Assembly: GCA_963210315.1 (NCBI GenBank)
Contig: OY723292.1
Span: 620,001-684,000, forward strand
Direction of reading: 5' to 3'
Length of the DNA stretch: 64,000 bases
Source of the DNA: Rhynchopus euleeides
Lineage: Eukaryota > Euglenozoa > Diplonemea > Diplonemida > Diplonemidae
The position numbers and the translations under genes were made by a program. Positions 25,149-36,130 of this stretch are shown piece by piece. Under the pieces are notes generated by a model, which did no database searches, had not been told where the DNA came from, and was given only the letters and a program-made list of their open reading frames with translations. Position 1 is the first letter of the stretch. Every line of letters begins with the position of its first letter.

Positions 25149-25258
25149 GGGGGTCTTCGCTGGTCGTTATTCTTCGTCAATCTTTTGCCAGTTTTCAGCC
25201 AATTCAACTGAAAATGCACTAAAATGCCCTGACGACCACCCCCGTAGCGAAGACCCCC
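25149..25258 (-). repeat. MITE-like element, copy 2 (110 bp)
   Basis: This is the inverted copy of the element at 2801-2908, with the same GGGGGTCTTCGCT/AGCGAAGACCCCC ends and about 15% internal difference. It lies just downstream (about 220 bp) of the stop codon of the GAS2-like gene. Confidence 0.7.
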
Positions 25259-25480
25259 TAACACACATATTTCTCGCTCCCTCTCTTGCCTCCCTGCTGT
25301 GCCCACTCCCCTGCCTCCCACTCTCCGCCACTCCACCACTCATATACACGGGTGTCTCTTGCCGCAGTGCCGTTTTGGTGTCACACCAGAAGCACATCCA
25401 GCGTCTTGATGCAATCCCCAACTCTACAGCAGACACACACGCCACTGCCCTACATCCTCCTGCAGATGAGCAGCTCTCTT

Positions 25481-28400
25481 CTAAGCGTCGACAAAATCCT
25501 CGGAATATTCCGACGCCCTTGCAGGCGAGTCGGGGCAGGCAGGCTCTGCCGCCGGGGTGCCGGGTGAGTTCTTTGGGGATGTCTCTGGCGAGTCAGGCGG
25601 GGTGCCCAGCAGCTGGGCCAGCCGCATGCGGGTGGACTGCAGCTGCGGCTGGTCGTCGTCCCCCTCGCTGGCGGGGGTGCCTTTGCTAGTGTCGGCGAGG
25701 CCATTTGTCACCGTGCTCTTCATGCTGTTGGCGCCACGCTTGCTGAATGTCCCGCTCATGCCGGTGATCGGGTTCAGAGGCGATGTCACAGAGTCAGGCA
25801 CGGTACGCGGAGACACGTAACCCGTCCCTGGTGACTTTGGAGCCGGGGCTGTCCCCGACGTCCCCTGCCGGGTAGAGCTGCGGGAGAAGGACGGGCTCGA
25901 GTTGATATCGTTCGTGCTCTCATACAGCTTGCTGTCGTTGTGCCTAAACTTTGCCCCCGCGATGAAGCTCGCCGTGCGCGGGGTTGACGGGGAGAACTTC
26001 TCCCGCTTCTTCGCGTTGATGGATGACGTGTGCGTCAGCACCTGGCTGCTCCCGAGGTCAAAACGGCGCTCGCTGCGGTACTCCGGCAGCTCCCGCACCT
26101 CCTTCTTCGACTCATTCTTCAAAGTGGTGACAGCGGCAAACTCCTCGTCGGCCAAACGGCGGCGCTCATACTCGACATTGCCTCGCCGCCTGCCACGCCT
26201 GATGGTGTAGTCACGGATGCCTGTGGACTTCGGCACAATCATCGGTGCGGAGTCCAAACGCTCATCATCGCTGTAGGGATCGACCCGGCTGGCAACACCA
26301 CCCGTGCCTGCGAAAACGCTCGGCGAGTTGCGCTGTGAGAGAAGAGGGGGGGGTGTGGTGTGGTATAAGGGGGAGGCAATGAGGGAGATGATTCCACTTC
26401 TAGTTCTGTTGGGATAAGGGATAAGGGGGTTAATTGTTAAGGGGTAAGGTGTACACGGTGCATGCATGTGGGTGCGTGGTGGGTGTGTTGTGGGTGGTGG
26501 TGAGTGAGTGTTGTGAGTGGATGTGAGTGGTGGGCAGGGGGGAAGAGGAAGAGGAAGAGGAAGAGGGAAACGAAAAAAGAAAAAAAACCGAAAAACGAAA
26601 AACGAAAAGATGAAGGGCTAGATGGGTGATGCCGCAGCAGCAGGAGGGTGGGGGGGAGACACGCCCGCCCCCTTGGGACACAGCCACCCTCCACCCATCC
26701 CGCGGGCAGCCCGTGTGTAAGTGTAGTTGTGTGCCCCCTGCTCACCTGCTGCATCGACGATGTGTACGTGGTGTCCGGTGGTGCCACATCAAGGCTGGAG
26801 CTCCTGGCGCGTTTCTGCTACGGCAGGAAGACGAGGGGTTCGAGTCGTGTGTGTCGATGCGTGGCGACCATGGTTTGAGCAGGGGGGGCTCTGTGTGGAT
26901 CAGAGCCGCTTTGCGTGTTTGTGTGTATGTTGCATGCACCGTGTTGCGGTTCTCTTCTTTTGCACATTGTGTGCCTTGCTGGATCAAAAAAAATACACGG
27001 TGGCAGCAAACCACGCACCACAAAACAATCCGCTCCAAATGAATTGAAACACAGAAAGCTGAGGGTGCTCGACACGTGGCCGCCCACTAACCCCGACCAC
27101 CACCACCCATACCAATGTCTGCTGCTCGAGGCTGGCTGCACTCAGCGGGACAGGGGAGAACGGCCCCCGCGTGTCCGGCGGCGGTGGCGGCGACGGCGAG
27201 CTGTTGTAAGCCCACCGCGGGGAGCGGCTGGAGAAGCTCTCGACCGACCTGCGCGAGTGCATTCGCGCCGCGGGCGACGTGGTGTTGGGGCGCGAGGAAG
27301 AGGGGCTTTTGGTGCGGCGTGGCGCCGTATGCTGCCGCGACGAGTGCCGCGAGGACACACCGACACCAAACTCTGAGGGCGCGAACGACTGGGACGGAGA
27401 GAAGCCACGAATCCCCCCTGCAGGCGACTTGTGCCGCACGGGCGGTTGGTAGCTGCCTGAGGGCGATTTGGTCCGCACAGGCGGGTGATAACTCCCCGAG
27501 GGCGACTTGTTCCGCACCGGCGGACAGTGCGACCCCGAGACCGACTTGTGCCGCATGCTGACGGAGGGCGACTTCGCCCGCGGAGGGAGATGCAGCCCAG
27601 AGTTGCTGGGCGACGCGTGCCGTGACGACGACGTCCCCCGCCGCGTCGGCGGGGTTGACGCACGGGAGGCCCTCGAAGCCCTCCCTGGCGAACGCGCCCT
27701 TGGGGGCGAGTAGGTGCGTGACGTGCTGCGCGCCAGGCACTCCTGCATCGCCGCCAGGTCCGACACCTCCCTGTCGTACGCCGTCGACTGGATGGTGGTC
27801 GGCGCGGGCGGGCGGTAGTCCGACACGCGGCGCGCCTGCCTCTCATACCAGACATCGAACCCCGTCCAGCCACCCCCCACCCTCACCATCAGCCTCCCGC
27901 TCTGCGTTGTCATATACAACAGCCGCTTCGCAGGCAGCAGGAGGTATTGCCCCTTCTTGAGGCGCACCAGCTGGATGTCCAGCGGGGTCAGCGCCGCCTC
28001 CTCCTGCTCCCGGAGAGCCGCGTCCACCGCGCAGTCGATCTCATCGTCCTCCACAGGCTGATACTTCTTGCGCAGGTAAGCCTCCTTCACCTCACGCAGG
28101 GTCAGCCCCATGCTGTCGGGCGGCCTGGGCAGAGTGGGCTCCTCTGGTGCGTCAGGGGGGTCGAGCGGCATGGGTTCGTGCGGTGGCTCCAGGCCATCGA
28201 CCTGGAGGAAGGCTTCGTTGATGTCCTGTTCGGTGAGCATGCGCTCGCGTGTGGCTTGTCTTTCACGGAGGGTGTCGGGGAGTTTTGTTTTGAACTCGTC
28301 GTAGGCCCAGAAAGCGAGGGATGCAAGACCCAGGATGACCTTGGCGTCGTTCAGCGTGTTGGTGTTTTCGCTTTCGAGAATGTCAGAGATGTCGAAGATC

Positions 28401-28720
28401 GCGTTTTCTTCAATGCGTTCCCGCAGGGCGGAGATGAAGAGGTGCATGTTGTCTCGTTTCGACCAGAATCGCTTTGTGTTCCTCGCGTATTTTAGAGAGC
28501 ATTCGTGGTCCAGCGCCATCAGCAGGCGGCACAGCACCACCCCGTCGTCGCATTCTCGGATCCACTCATCCTTGTTCTCAAACTCGTGCTCCGTCAGCTC
28601 CTCGATCCATTCGCATATGTCGGCCTTCTCCTTCGCCTCCTCCTCCCAAGGCAGGATGGCCCGCAGGTCGTCCTTTGTTTTGTACTCCGCACCGGAGTCT
28701 TCTTCGTACGGGGCGGGCAT
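25481..28720 (-). CDS. GAS2-like cytoskeletal linker: calponin-homology domain + GAR domain
   Basis: Three exons, all joined in phase 0: 28720-27113, 26814-26746 and 26332-25481 (842 residues). Splice sites read directly: donor CATTG|GTATGG, acceptor CCGTAGCAG|AAACGC, donor CAGCAG|GTGAGC, acceptor CTCTCACAG|CGCAAC. The start is the ATG at 28720; the frame upstream is G/V low complexity. Residues about 33-150 form a calponin-homology domain (DICEWIEELTEHEF…DGVVLCRLL…LNDAKVILGLASLAFWAYDE). Residues about 245-305 form a GAR domain (LLYMTTQSGRLMVRVGGGW, Trp about 285). From about 330 the protein is Ser/Pro/Arg-rich with KSPSGSY-PPVR repeats typical of basic microtubule-binding tails. Metazoan GAS2 and spectraplakins use CH for actin and GAR for microtubules; that role here is inferred from family knowledge. 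The last exon is unique sequence ending EYSEDFVDA. Confidence 0.85.
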
Positions 28721-31590
28721 CGCCCCCACCCCCACCACTCCCCACCACACCCAGCCCCGGAAAGGGCCTGTGCTGCAAAAGGGGCGGGGTGGTGGGGGGT
28801 GGTGGTGGTGGTGGTGCAGGGAGGGAGGGGGTGTGCATGGGGGATGGGGTGGGGAGGGGGGGGGGAGGGGGTGAGCTTATGCGCTAACAACACAAAACAT
28901 TCTTCTGATTGCGAGATACCAGAAAACCTGGTCGCAACACAGCTCCGAGCTGATTTCTTTTTGTGTCAAACGCACCGTGATCACGGAAGGCGTTCATAAA
29001 TCGTACTCCTTTCGCTTTATTGTAGACACCCTGTCCAGCAACTGTGGGAGAACAGTTCCGGACTACTTTTTGTTGAGCGCACACTTGCTGTCTCAAGGCT
29101 GTGTTGAGGCCCTGTGAAGTGGCATGAAGGTGCTAATCCAAAAGCTTCAGTCGTACGATTTCCTTCGTTACTTCGCGGCCTCGCTACGCTTCGTCGCTCG
29201 TAACTAGCAAAACTAAAAAGGTTGCAGTGGGACCAATGTGTTGTTCCTACACTCCACGCCCCAACGTGCAGGTGACCAGAAGGTTGCACAAACAAAACAC
29301 AAGAAAACCGGCAATCTTTTTTTTTATATTCTGAGTTAGGGAGAGAGGGGGGGCAGCGGTCATCGCTAGGGGGTGGTGCAGGAAGGGGGGGCAGCCTGGT
29401 GGAAAGTGAAGACGCACACACGACGCACAACGCCGGGCGCGCCCTGTGCAGCGAGGGGAGGGGAGGGGTCTCGGATTGCCTGCCCCCTCACTCGGAACTG
29501 CCCAACGCGGGCAGCGTGAGTCTGTTTTGCGGCACAGGCTTCTCGGGGCTGGGTGTGGTGGGGACAACGCACCCGAGTTGCGGTGCCCAAATCATCCTGT
29601 TACGGCTGGTGGTGCGGCATCTGCTGCTACAGATAGGCTTCTCGAAGCGTTTGGCACGTTCAGTCGGCACTGGGGGTGAAACCCATCCATTGCAGCAAGC
29701 CGTCGTACCGTGAGATCAGATTGCAGGGGTTACCGAATACACAGCAGCTGCGCTCCCATCGCAAACCGGTGCATTGCATTGCCGAGGAGGGCGGTGGCAG
29801 CGCAAGCATGCACCAAAGACGGAGCCTGCAGCTGGCACACACGCCCTTCCTGAAGGCGAGGCAAATCGAACTCAAATCTACACAGCCAGCGCATGTCATG
29901 TGTGTGTGGAGTCTGGATCAGTCGTACCCATAGCAAACCCGCAAACCCACACAACTCGCTCCCTGCTTGGAAGCACGCCGTTGCCTGAAGCTGGGATAGG
30001 AGGACCTTCGCTCAGGAGTAAAGGAGCCCTTAGCGTATCAGTTCTCGTGCACTAGTCTTTCGTGGACTTCCTGTGCAATGCAGGTCCCATGCTAATCCAC
30101 TACAGCCAACGCTCAGGGGTGCAGTGAGAAGAGAGCCGCCTCACAACAAGGGGTGACAAGCTGACACAGTTTGACACACAGCGAAGACCCCACACAGAGT
30201 GGCGAACCTTGCTTTAAAAAGCACCCGCAGATCTCAGGGCTGTGTGGGCGCAGCATCGCAGCCAATCATCAACACTTCTTGCACGCGCAAGCAAAAAATT
30301 CCCCCCCTCCCCCCCCGCCCCTCCCCGACCTTCCTTCTGTTTCGCATCAGGAGGGCACACCAGAGCAGGCTGTGCTGCAACACCACACGAAGTGGGTCGG
30401 GGAGGGGAGGGGGGGCGGAGGCACGCGACAGGCGCTGATCCATTCCCCGACGAGAAATTGCATGGCAAGTGAGATGTGTGTGGGGTGAGGTTGCGCCGTG
30501 AGTTGGGTGAGTTGGGTGATTTGTGCCGTGTTGTGCAGGGTGGGTGTGTGTGTTTTGTCTGATATTTTCTTTGTAGGCAGAATATAAGGATCGCCATTGC
30601 CTTGTGTAGCTCATACTATGTCATGTATAGGTGTACTGGAATGGGAGGTTTGAATTGGCGTGCAGCAGAGGGCAGCATCAGAGCTCCCTCAGTGCGGCCT
30701 AAACCCAACAGAATAAAAGCAATGCCAACGTGCGATGTGTCCATGTTTGTGGAGCAGGCCTGGTGAGGACAAAAACCCCAGAAACGAAGCAGACAGGGGA
30801 GAGGTCACACACCAGGACAGGCGACCGCCTGGTTGCTGCGAGCTTCGGCCAGCTTCGGTCCGTCCTCATGTCCAGCTTGTAGCGTGACGCCATGGCTGAC
30901 CGGCAACCCCGCAACTCTACCACAAACTCACTCTGAATCTCTCTCTCTCTTTCTGTCTAGATCCCGCGCCTGTCTGTTTGTCTGTTTGTCTGTATGTCCG
31001 TATGTCCGTCCGCTGCCCCACCGGCCTGCCTTTGCCTCGCAGCACCCCAACCTCAACTTTGCGACCTGCGCTCCCCGCCCTGACACCCTCCCACGCAGCT
31101 CAAGACCTCTTCTGGAGAGAAGGGACCCGATACGCTACCCAGGATCGGGGCCGAGGGAAACGGGGGATTATGGTGTTTCTGCCCACACACGAGGAGGGAC
31201 GAGACGGGTAGGGCAGGGGGTGTGGGGTGGGTGGGGGGAAGAGGATGAGGAGGAAGAGGAAGAGGAGAGGGGGGGGGGGGAGAGGAGGAGAGGGGGGGGG
31301 GGGCGGGCGACGACGTTAAAACCCCGGGTTCCGACCGACCCCCCCCACACACACTGCACACACGGCTTGTGGGTTTGTGTGGTAGGCGTCCCACCAGGTG
31401 ATGGGGTGTGGAAGTGTGGTGTGATTTAATCAAACAAAAGATGCTCTCAAAGTCCCTCGATGGACGACTCTTTGACGATGCTGAGGTGTTGTAACTGCCG
31501 GGGGGTGGAGGTGGTGGTGGTGGTGGTGCGCTATCAGAGAGCCGGTTGGAAAGAGCGCATCGCTTCATAATCATAAAAGGAAGGTGTGAC
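28721..31590. other. No gene recognised upstream of the GAS2-like gene
   Basis: This should include the promoter of the minus-strand GAS2-like gene, but I see no clear core element. The rest has T/G/C runs (29318-29328, 30300-30320), a CT-rich block near 30935-31000 and a GA-rich block at 31230-31300. Open frames overlap on both strands without motifs. Confidence 0.4.
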
Positions 31591-31757
31591 TCACGGTGGG
31601 GGGGTGGGGGGGCGCATGGGGTGCAAGGGTGTGTGGTGTGAGGGGACAGGGACAGTTCCTGTGTCTGGTGTCTTTGCATCCCGAGCGGTCATCTCTGCGC
31701 AGTGTTTTCCCGATGATGAAAACCATGATGAACTCATCATTATTTCATTTTTTCAAA

Positions 31758-33945
31758 CCCGTGCACGGTGCATGCCTACGACACAACCCATTCGCTATCA
31801 CCCATCCTCGCGCCATTGAGATAGTCGGTGAACTCGTTGCGCGCCCACGCGGGGTTGTGCCCCGACATTTTCCCTGGCTGATATTCGTGCCCCCTCCCCC
31901 CCAAGTGTCTTTCTTCTTTGGTGTTGATAGTGGGATAGAAGTGACAATGCTGGATGCTCTTTGTGCTAGGAGCCCCTCGAAGTCAAAGTACCCGGTGGCG
32001 CGCAGTCGGCAGGCCAACGGCTGGGTAGGACGCCCATGGGAGCGGAGGGGCGCTGCCCCCCGGACTGCCCCCCCTGGTGCCAGGAGGAACGCAAAGGTGC
32101 CTGCCTGCAAGTTGCATTGGAAGCCCCGTTGCTCGGCATGCCAAAAGCGACGCCTCCCAGAGGAGGTGTGCTGTCGCAACCACCACAAAGAGGGGGACGG
32201 GCTCCCGGTCACTATGGGCTTCTGCAAACGCCACAGCATGGACCGATGCGGTGACTGCTACAGCGATGGCAAATCACTTACACATTGCTGCCACACGCAC
32301 CACGCTGGCTGTGCTGCACGCCCTCCTCCCCGGAGTGGCACTGAGTTGGCCCCACACTCCAACCCAAGTGGGGCCTCACGCACAAAACGTGGTCACCACA
32401 CACAAACACACAACACCCGACCCTCAATCGTTCCCACCCAAATACTTCACAGTGCACAAGCAAGCTTGTTAGGCGAAACGCCGGACGGCAAAAAATAAAC
32501 GTAGCAACCGTGGGGTGTATCTGATTGTTCAATCCATTCCACCACCACCCGCCTCCAATACCAGGCTCTCCCTCCCTCCCTCCCTCCCCCCCTCCCTCTC
32601 GTGTGCTGAAGTGTGATATCCCCGTATCGAAGACACCCGCACCCCAAGGGGGTCGTCTACATAACTATGCGGGGACGTGGCCCGGTAGGCTCCCCTTGCT
32701 TGAGGGAGGAGCTGCTCTGGTGGGGAGACACAGGAGGAGGGGTGGAGGGACGCCCGCAAGCCTGAGGGTGTGCAGGTGACCACACATGGGCAGAGGAAGA
32801 GGCGCCTGAGCGGGGCCTTGGGGGGTAGACTGCGTCAACGGACACGCCGTTGGGAGGGGAGGTAGTAGCAGAGGGTGCGGCCGGGTCAGCGGCGCCCAGG
32901 TCAGCGTCAGGGATGGGGATCACGGAATCGACCCTCGGCCTCTGGGCAGGCAGTAACCGGCATGCGCCTCGAAGGCGGCGCGCTTCAGCTGCGCCACGGC
33001 GGGGATGGACGGCCGGGTGCCGTCGGGTGAGAGCCTCCCACGAGGCTGCATCAGGTGGCGGTGGGGTGAGCCCGGGGAGCACACGGTGTAGGCCAGCCCC
33101 TTCAGCACAGCTGGAGGGGTGGCGGGCTCGGGGACAGCGGCACACGGGGTTGCCTCAGGGGAGGGCTGAGGCACAGGCACATGGGGTGGCGGGGCGGAGG
33201 GGAGAGCCTCCACATGCGTCACATGCGGCGGTGGGTTGCAGGGGATGGCTTCCACAGGGCTGCAGAGGCAGGCGCGGTCGCCTCTGGGGAGGACGGGGTC
33301 GTAGTCACAGGGGGCGTCGGGATAGAGGTAACCACACCACGTGGATCTTTACAAATTAGTGTAGACACACACCGAGCACTTGCTCTTGATGTGATCTCCA
33401 CTGTCACACTCACCCTCCCAGCGCCGTCGAGGTTGATGGGATTCACCGCGCCTGCCGCAATCTCGACGCCCACCTCCCCAGAGCCCAGGTGTCAAGGCAT
33501 TATTCCCTCCCAGAACCGCATACAATTGATTTTCTGAGCTCCGTGCGAATCGGAGTGGGGCCCATCAAATGCGTATGTGTTGCAGGGCCAGAGAGCCTGG
33601 AGCCCACGGCGGTTACTTCCACAATGTTCCCATGCTGCGTCAGTTGAGTGCGGTGAGTTGAGGGCGTCAAGCTGTTGTGGGGCAACCTCTCTCCGAGCTT
33701 GAAAAATCTTTGCATGCGACTCCGGAAATGAGCGATTGGCAGCATCTCTTCTCCGTTGAATCGCTGCCTCCTGAACACAAAAGGGAAAGGCCTCATGAGG
33801 GTGAGGCATGCTGAAACGCCTAGTGTTGACTCCTGTTGCCCAACCAACAGCACTGCAGAATCGTGCAACCGGGCAGCTCTCAGCGGCAGAGGGCAACACG
33901 CCCCCTGATGCAGCCCTCAACGCAACACGATGCGTGGGCACACCA
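31758..33945. repeat. Segmental duplication, copy 1 (partner 59711-61265)
   Basis: The text from CAAACCCGTGCACGGTGCAT onward matches the second copy at 59714 almost base for base up to the end of the adjoining DUF4116 array. Copy 1 has two blocks missing from copy 2: about 75 bp near 32010-32085 and about 610 bp from about 32996 to 33608. Both copies lie directly downstream (minus direction) of a DUF4116 gene whose coding end is the same, so they share gene-flank history. Cys/His-rich and Pro-rich frames are inside. Confidence 0.85.
31947..32498 (+). CDS. Cys/His-rich protein fragment with two CxxH-CxxC-CC-HH units
   Basis: The frame contains two copies of C-x2-H-x4-C-x2-C-x9-C-C-x2-H-H: the first reads CKLHWKPRCSACQ…CCRNHH, the second CKRHSMDRCGDC…CCHTHH. 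The same pattern occurs three times at the C terminus of retrotransposon ORF2 (41735-46408), so this is probably the tail of a related retroelement ORF or a protein sharing that module. Eight Cys/His per unit suggests zinc binding, an inference. The frame is open further upstream to 31596, and the start at 31947 is only the nearest Met inside the duplicated segment. The reverse strand also has an open frame (ending NEFTDYLNG…) conserved in copy 2, so strand assignment rests on the Cys/His match. Confidence 0.45.
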   Translation: MLDALCARSPSKSKYPVARSRQANGWVGRPWERRGAAPRTAPPGARRNAKVPACKLHWKPRCSACQKRRLPEEVCCRNHHKEGDGLPVTMGFCKRHSMDRCGDCYSDGKSLTHCCHTHHAGCAARPPPRSGTELAPHSNPSGASRTKRGHHTQTHNTRPSIVPTQILHSAQASLLGETPDGKK

Positions 33946-34955
33946 TTACATGTGATGACTTGCAGCAGCAAGCATCTCGCGGTCTTCCTTCAGGCTGTCG
34001 TCTGCGTACTTGAGTGCGTCCCCATCTTGTTGAACTGCAGCAAGAACGATCTCACGATCACCCTTCAGGCTGTCGTCTGCGTCCTGGAGTGAGTACCAAT
34101 GTTGTTAAACTGCAGCAAGAACGAATTCACGATCACCCTTCAGGCTGTAGTCTGCGTACTGGAGTGAGGACCCATGTTGTTGAACTGCAGCAAAAACGAT
34201 CTCACGATCACCCTTCAGGCTGTCGTCTGCGTACTGGAGTGAGTACCAATGTTGTTGAACTGCAGCAAGAACGAATTCACGATCACCCTTCAGTCTGTAG
34301 TCTGCGTACTGGAGTGAGGACCCATCTTGTTGAACTGCAGCAAGAACGTATTGATTTTGTTTTGAGACTGACTCATCCAGAGGATCCAGGGAGCCCAGCG
34401 CAATTGCCAGACCCCCCAGACGGCCAGAAGACGCCGGTCTTCGCCGGGGCGGACCCAGCTAAAAGCTAACAGCAAGTACAGCAATAAAAAGGGAGAGCGT
34501 GCTCCTATCTCTGTGGGCTGGCGGGAAAAGGCTAAAAGGTAGAAAGGAAGGAAGCAATGTGCAACAAAATACGATTAATGCACTCGTTTGTTAACACCGC
34601 GCCGGTCGCATAATGCTGCGGTCGGATGAACGATTGACTGATCAACTCCAACCCAGTGGGGGTATGGAAATTTAGGCAAAATTAGCCAAAATTAGCCAAT
34701 TTAGCCAGGTTTTTTGGCTGGGGAAAATAGTTGTCCAATTTTTGAAAAATTCGAAAAAAATCGAAAAAAACGCCTAACTGTTTTTAGCCACTACGGCTAG
34801 CCACAGTGGCTAAATTTCCATACGGCCCTGGTGACCCGGGGTCCGAAATTTCGACATGTCAGTGGTGCCCCTGACGACCCCATATTGCGTAGTTTGTGCG
34901 TAGTGAAAAGGGGGGGGGGGTCTCATTTTTTGATTTACTCAGCCATTCTCTGTCT

Positions 34956-35162
34956 CTATGCCGGGACCCCAAACTCAAGGAGTTCTTGCTGTTCCGGGGT
35001 CAGTGAGGGTGCAGGCGCTTCAGGTGCTGCAGGTGCTGCAGGTTCTTCAGGTGCTGCAGCGCTGGCAGCCTTCGGTGCGGGTTTCGACGCAGTCTTTGCA
35101 GGTCTCTTTGGGGGTGCCCTTTGGCGCGGTGCCTGCTTCAGCTCGTCGGGTGGAAGCATCAA
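34956..35162 (-). CDS. Ala/Pro/Lys-rich C-terminal exon fragment inside the 5.14-kb element
   Basis: The frame reads LPPDELKQAPRQRAPPKRPA, then Ala/Pro-rich text, ending LTPEQQELLEFGVPA and a stop. Just upstream is a direct duplication of about 47 bp (35110-35157 against 35175-35222) carrying the same ELKQAPLNDAL text; the copies differ by one base, which shifts the frame. It probably joins the ORF at 35243-35560 through an intron or a frameshift. No family is recognised; it may be captured host sequence. Confidence 0.35.
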   Translation of the reverse strand: MMLPPDELKQAPRQRAPPKRPAKTASKPAPKAASAAAPEEPAAPAAPEAPAPSLTPEQQELLEFGVPA

Positions 35163-35242
35163 CGCATCATTAAGCGGTGCCTGCTTCAGCTCCTCCGGGT
35201 GGAAGCGTCAACGCATCATTAAGGAAGAAGGAAGCACAGTTG

Positions 35243-35560
35243 CTACGCTTTTTTGCAGCTGCAGGAAACGACACCATACCCAACAACAATCCCCAGACCG
35301 TCGAGGGAGAGTGGGCGCCTGGATCCCGTGACACAGATCTCTAGTGCCGTTGTGATCCCCTCGGATAACATCTCCTGGACGTTGTCAGCGGAGGTTGCCT
35401 GTGTGGCGGTGACCTCCGTATACCCCGCGGGATCCAGTGCCAGTAGCGCCTTCTTCAGCTTTTCGTCGACCCCTCGGCCGACGCTCTCCTTGATGTCAAG
35501 GGCCACCTTCAGGGTGGCACCTCGCATCGCCCTGAAGGCTGTGATCGTATCATCATTCAC
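35243..35560 (-). CDS. Hypothetical helical protein exon inside the 5.14-kb element
   Basis: The text is clearly protein-like (TLEIVNDDTITAFRAM, KVALDIKESVGRGVDEKLKK, DNVQEMLSEGITTALEI). The frame has no ATG start; it opens just after GCCGCGTAG, which would serve as a 3' splice site, so this is likely an internal exon. It ends …SCSCKKA with a stop. No family is recognised. Its place within a DNA element suggests captured host gene sequence or an element-encoded accessory protein. Confidence 0.4.
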   Translation of the reverse strand: MNDDTITAFRAMRGATLKVALDIKESVGRGVDEKLKKALLALDPAGYTEVTATQATSADNVQEMLSEGITTALEICVTGSRRPLSLDGLGIVVGYGVVSCSCKKA

Positions 35561-36056
35561 AATCTCGAGGGTGTTCTACGCGGCTCCTGGAACTCACTTC
35601 CTTCTCAGGTGTTTCTGGGCATGGGGCAACCTTGCCCAGGTGTTTCTGGAGTCCCGCCCCACATGTCGTGCGTTCTTTCGTACGGTGTATAGTGAGTTCT
35701 GGCAATAATTTTTTGCTCGGTCAGCGCAGTGCCTCCAGTCCTGTCTCAGTAGCCACACAGAAAGGGGGACCAAAAAAACTGGGGGGGGACCAAAAAGCGA
35801 GACCCCCCCCCAGATTGCGTAGTTTGTGCGTAGTGAAAAAGGGGTAAATCAGGGGCACCAATGTCGAAAAAAAAATTTTTGGCCAAAAAAAAATTTTTTT
35901 TTTTCGCCTGGCTCAACAGAATCTGGGGCTCACTGGGGTGCCACACTGAAAAATTTCGGAAAATTTTCGAATTTTTTTTCAGCCATTTTTGGTTAGCCAG
36001 GCCTGGGCCCAGCTGGGCCAGGTAGGCCGAAATTTCGACATGTCGAAAAAAAATTT

Positions 36057-36107
36057 CCGGGGGGCTTCGCCCCCCGGACCCCCCATGTGGGGGGCTCCGC
36101 CCCCCAC
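36057..36107. other. Two consecutive GC-rich hairpins
   Basis: CCGGGGGGC-TTC-GCCCCCCGG (36057-36077) and GTGGGGGGC-TCC-GCCCCCCAC (36087-36107) are perfect 9-bp stems with 3-base loops, 9 bp apart, just outside the left end of the nested palindromic element. They might be a structural end of the surrounding element; the function is unknown. Confidence 0.6.
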
Positions 36108-36130
36108 GCCCCCCGCCCCCCCCCCTAGGG

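Noticed and set aside
26984-27873. Arg/Ser-rich frames around the GAS2-like exon 1 end
   Set aside because: They are off-frame or intron readthrough of the GAS2-like gene; the splice donor at 27112 ends the real exon.
31053-31679. 208-residue Ser/Pro-rich minus ORF
   Set aside because: It is a composition artefact of GA-rich and G-run DNA (31201-31310).
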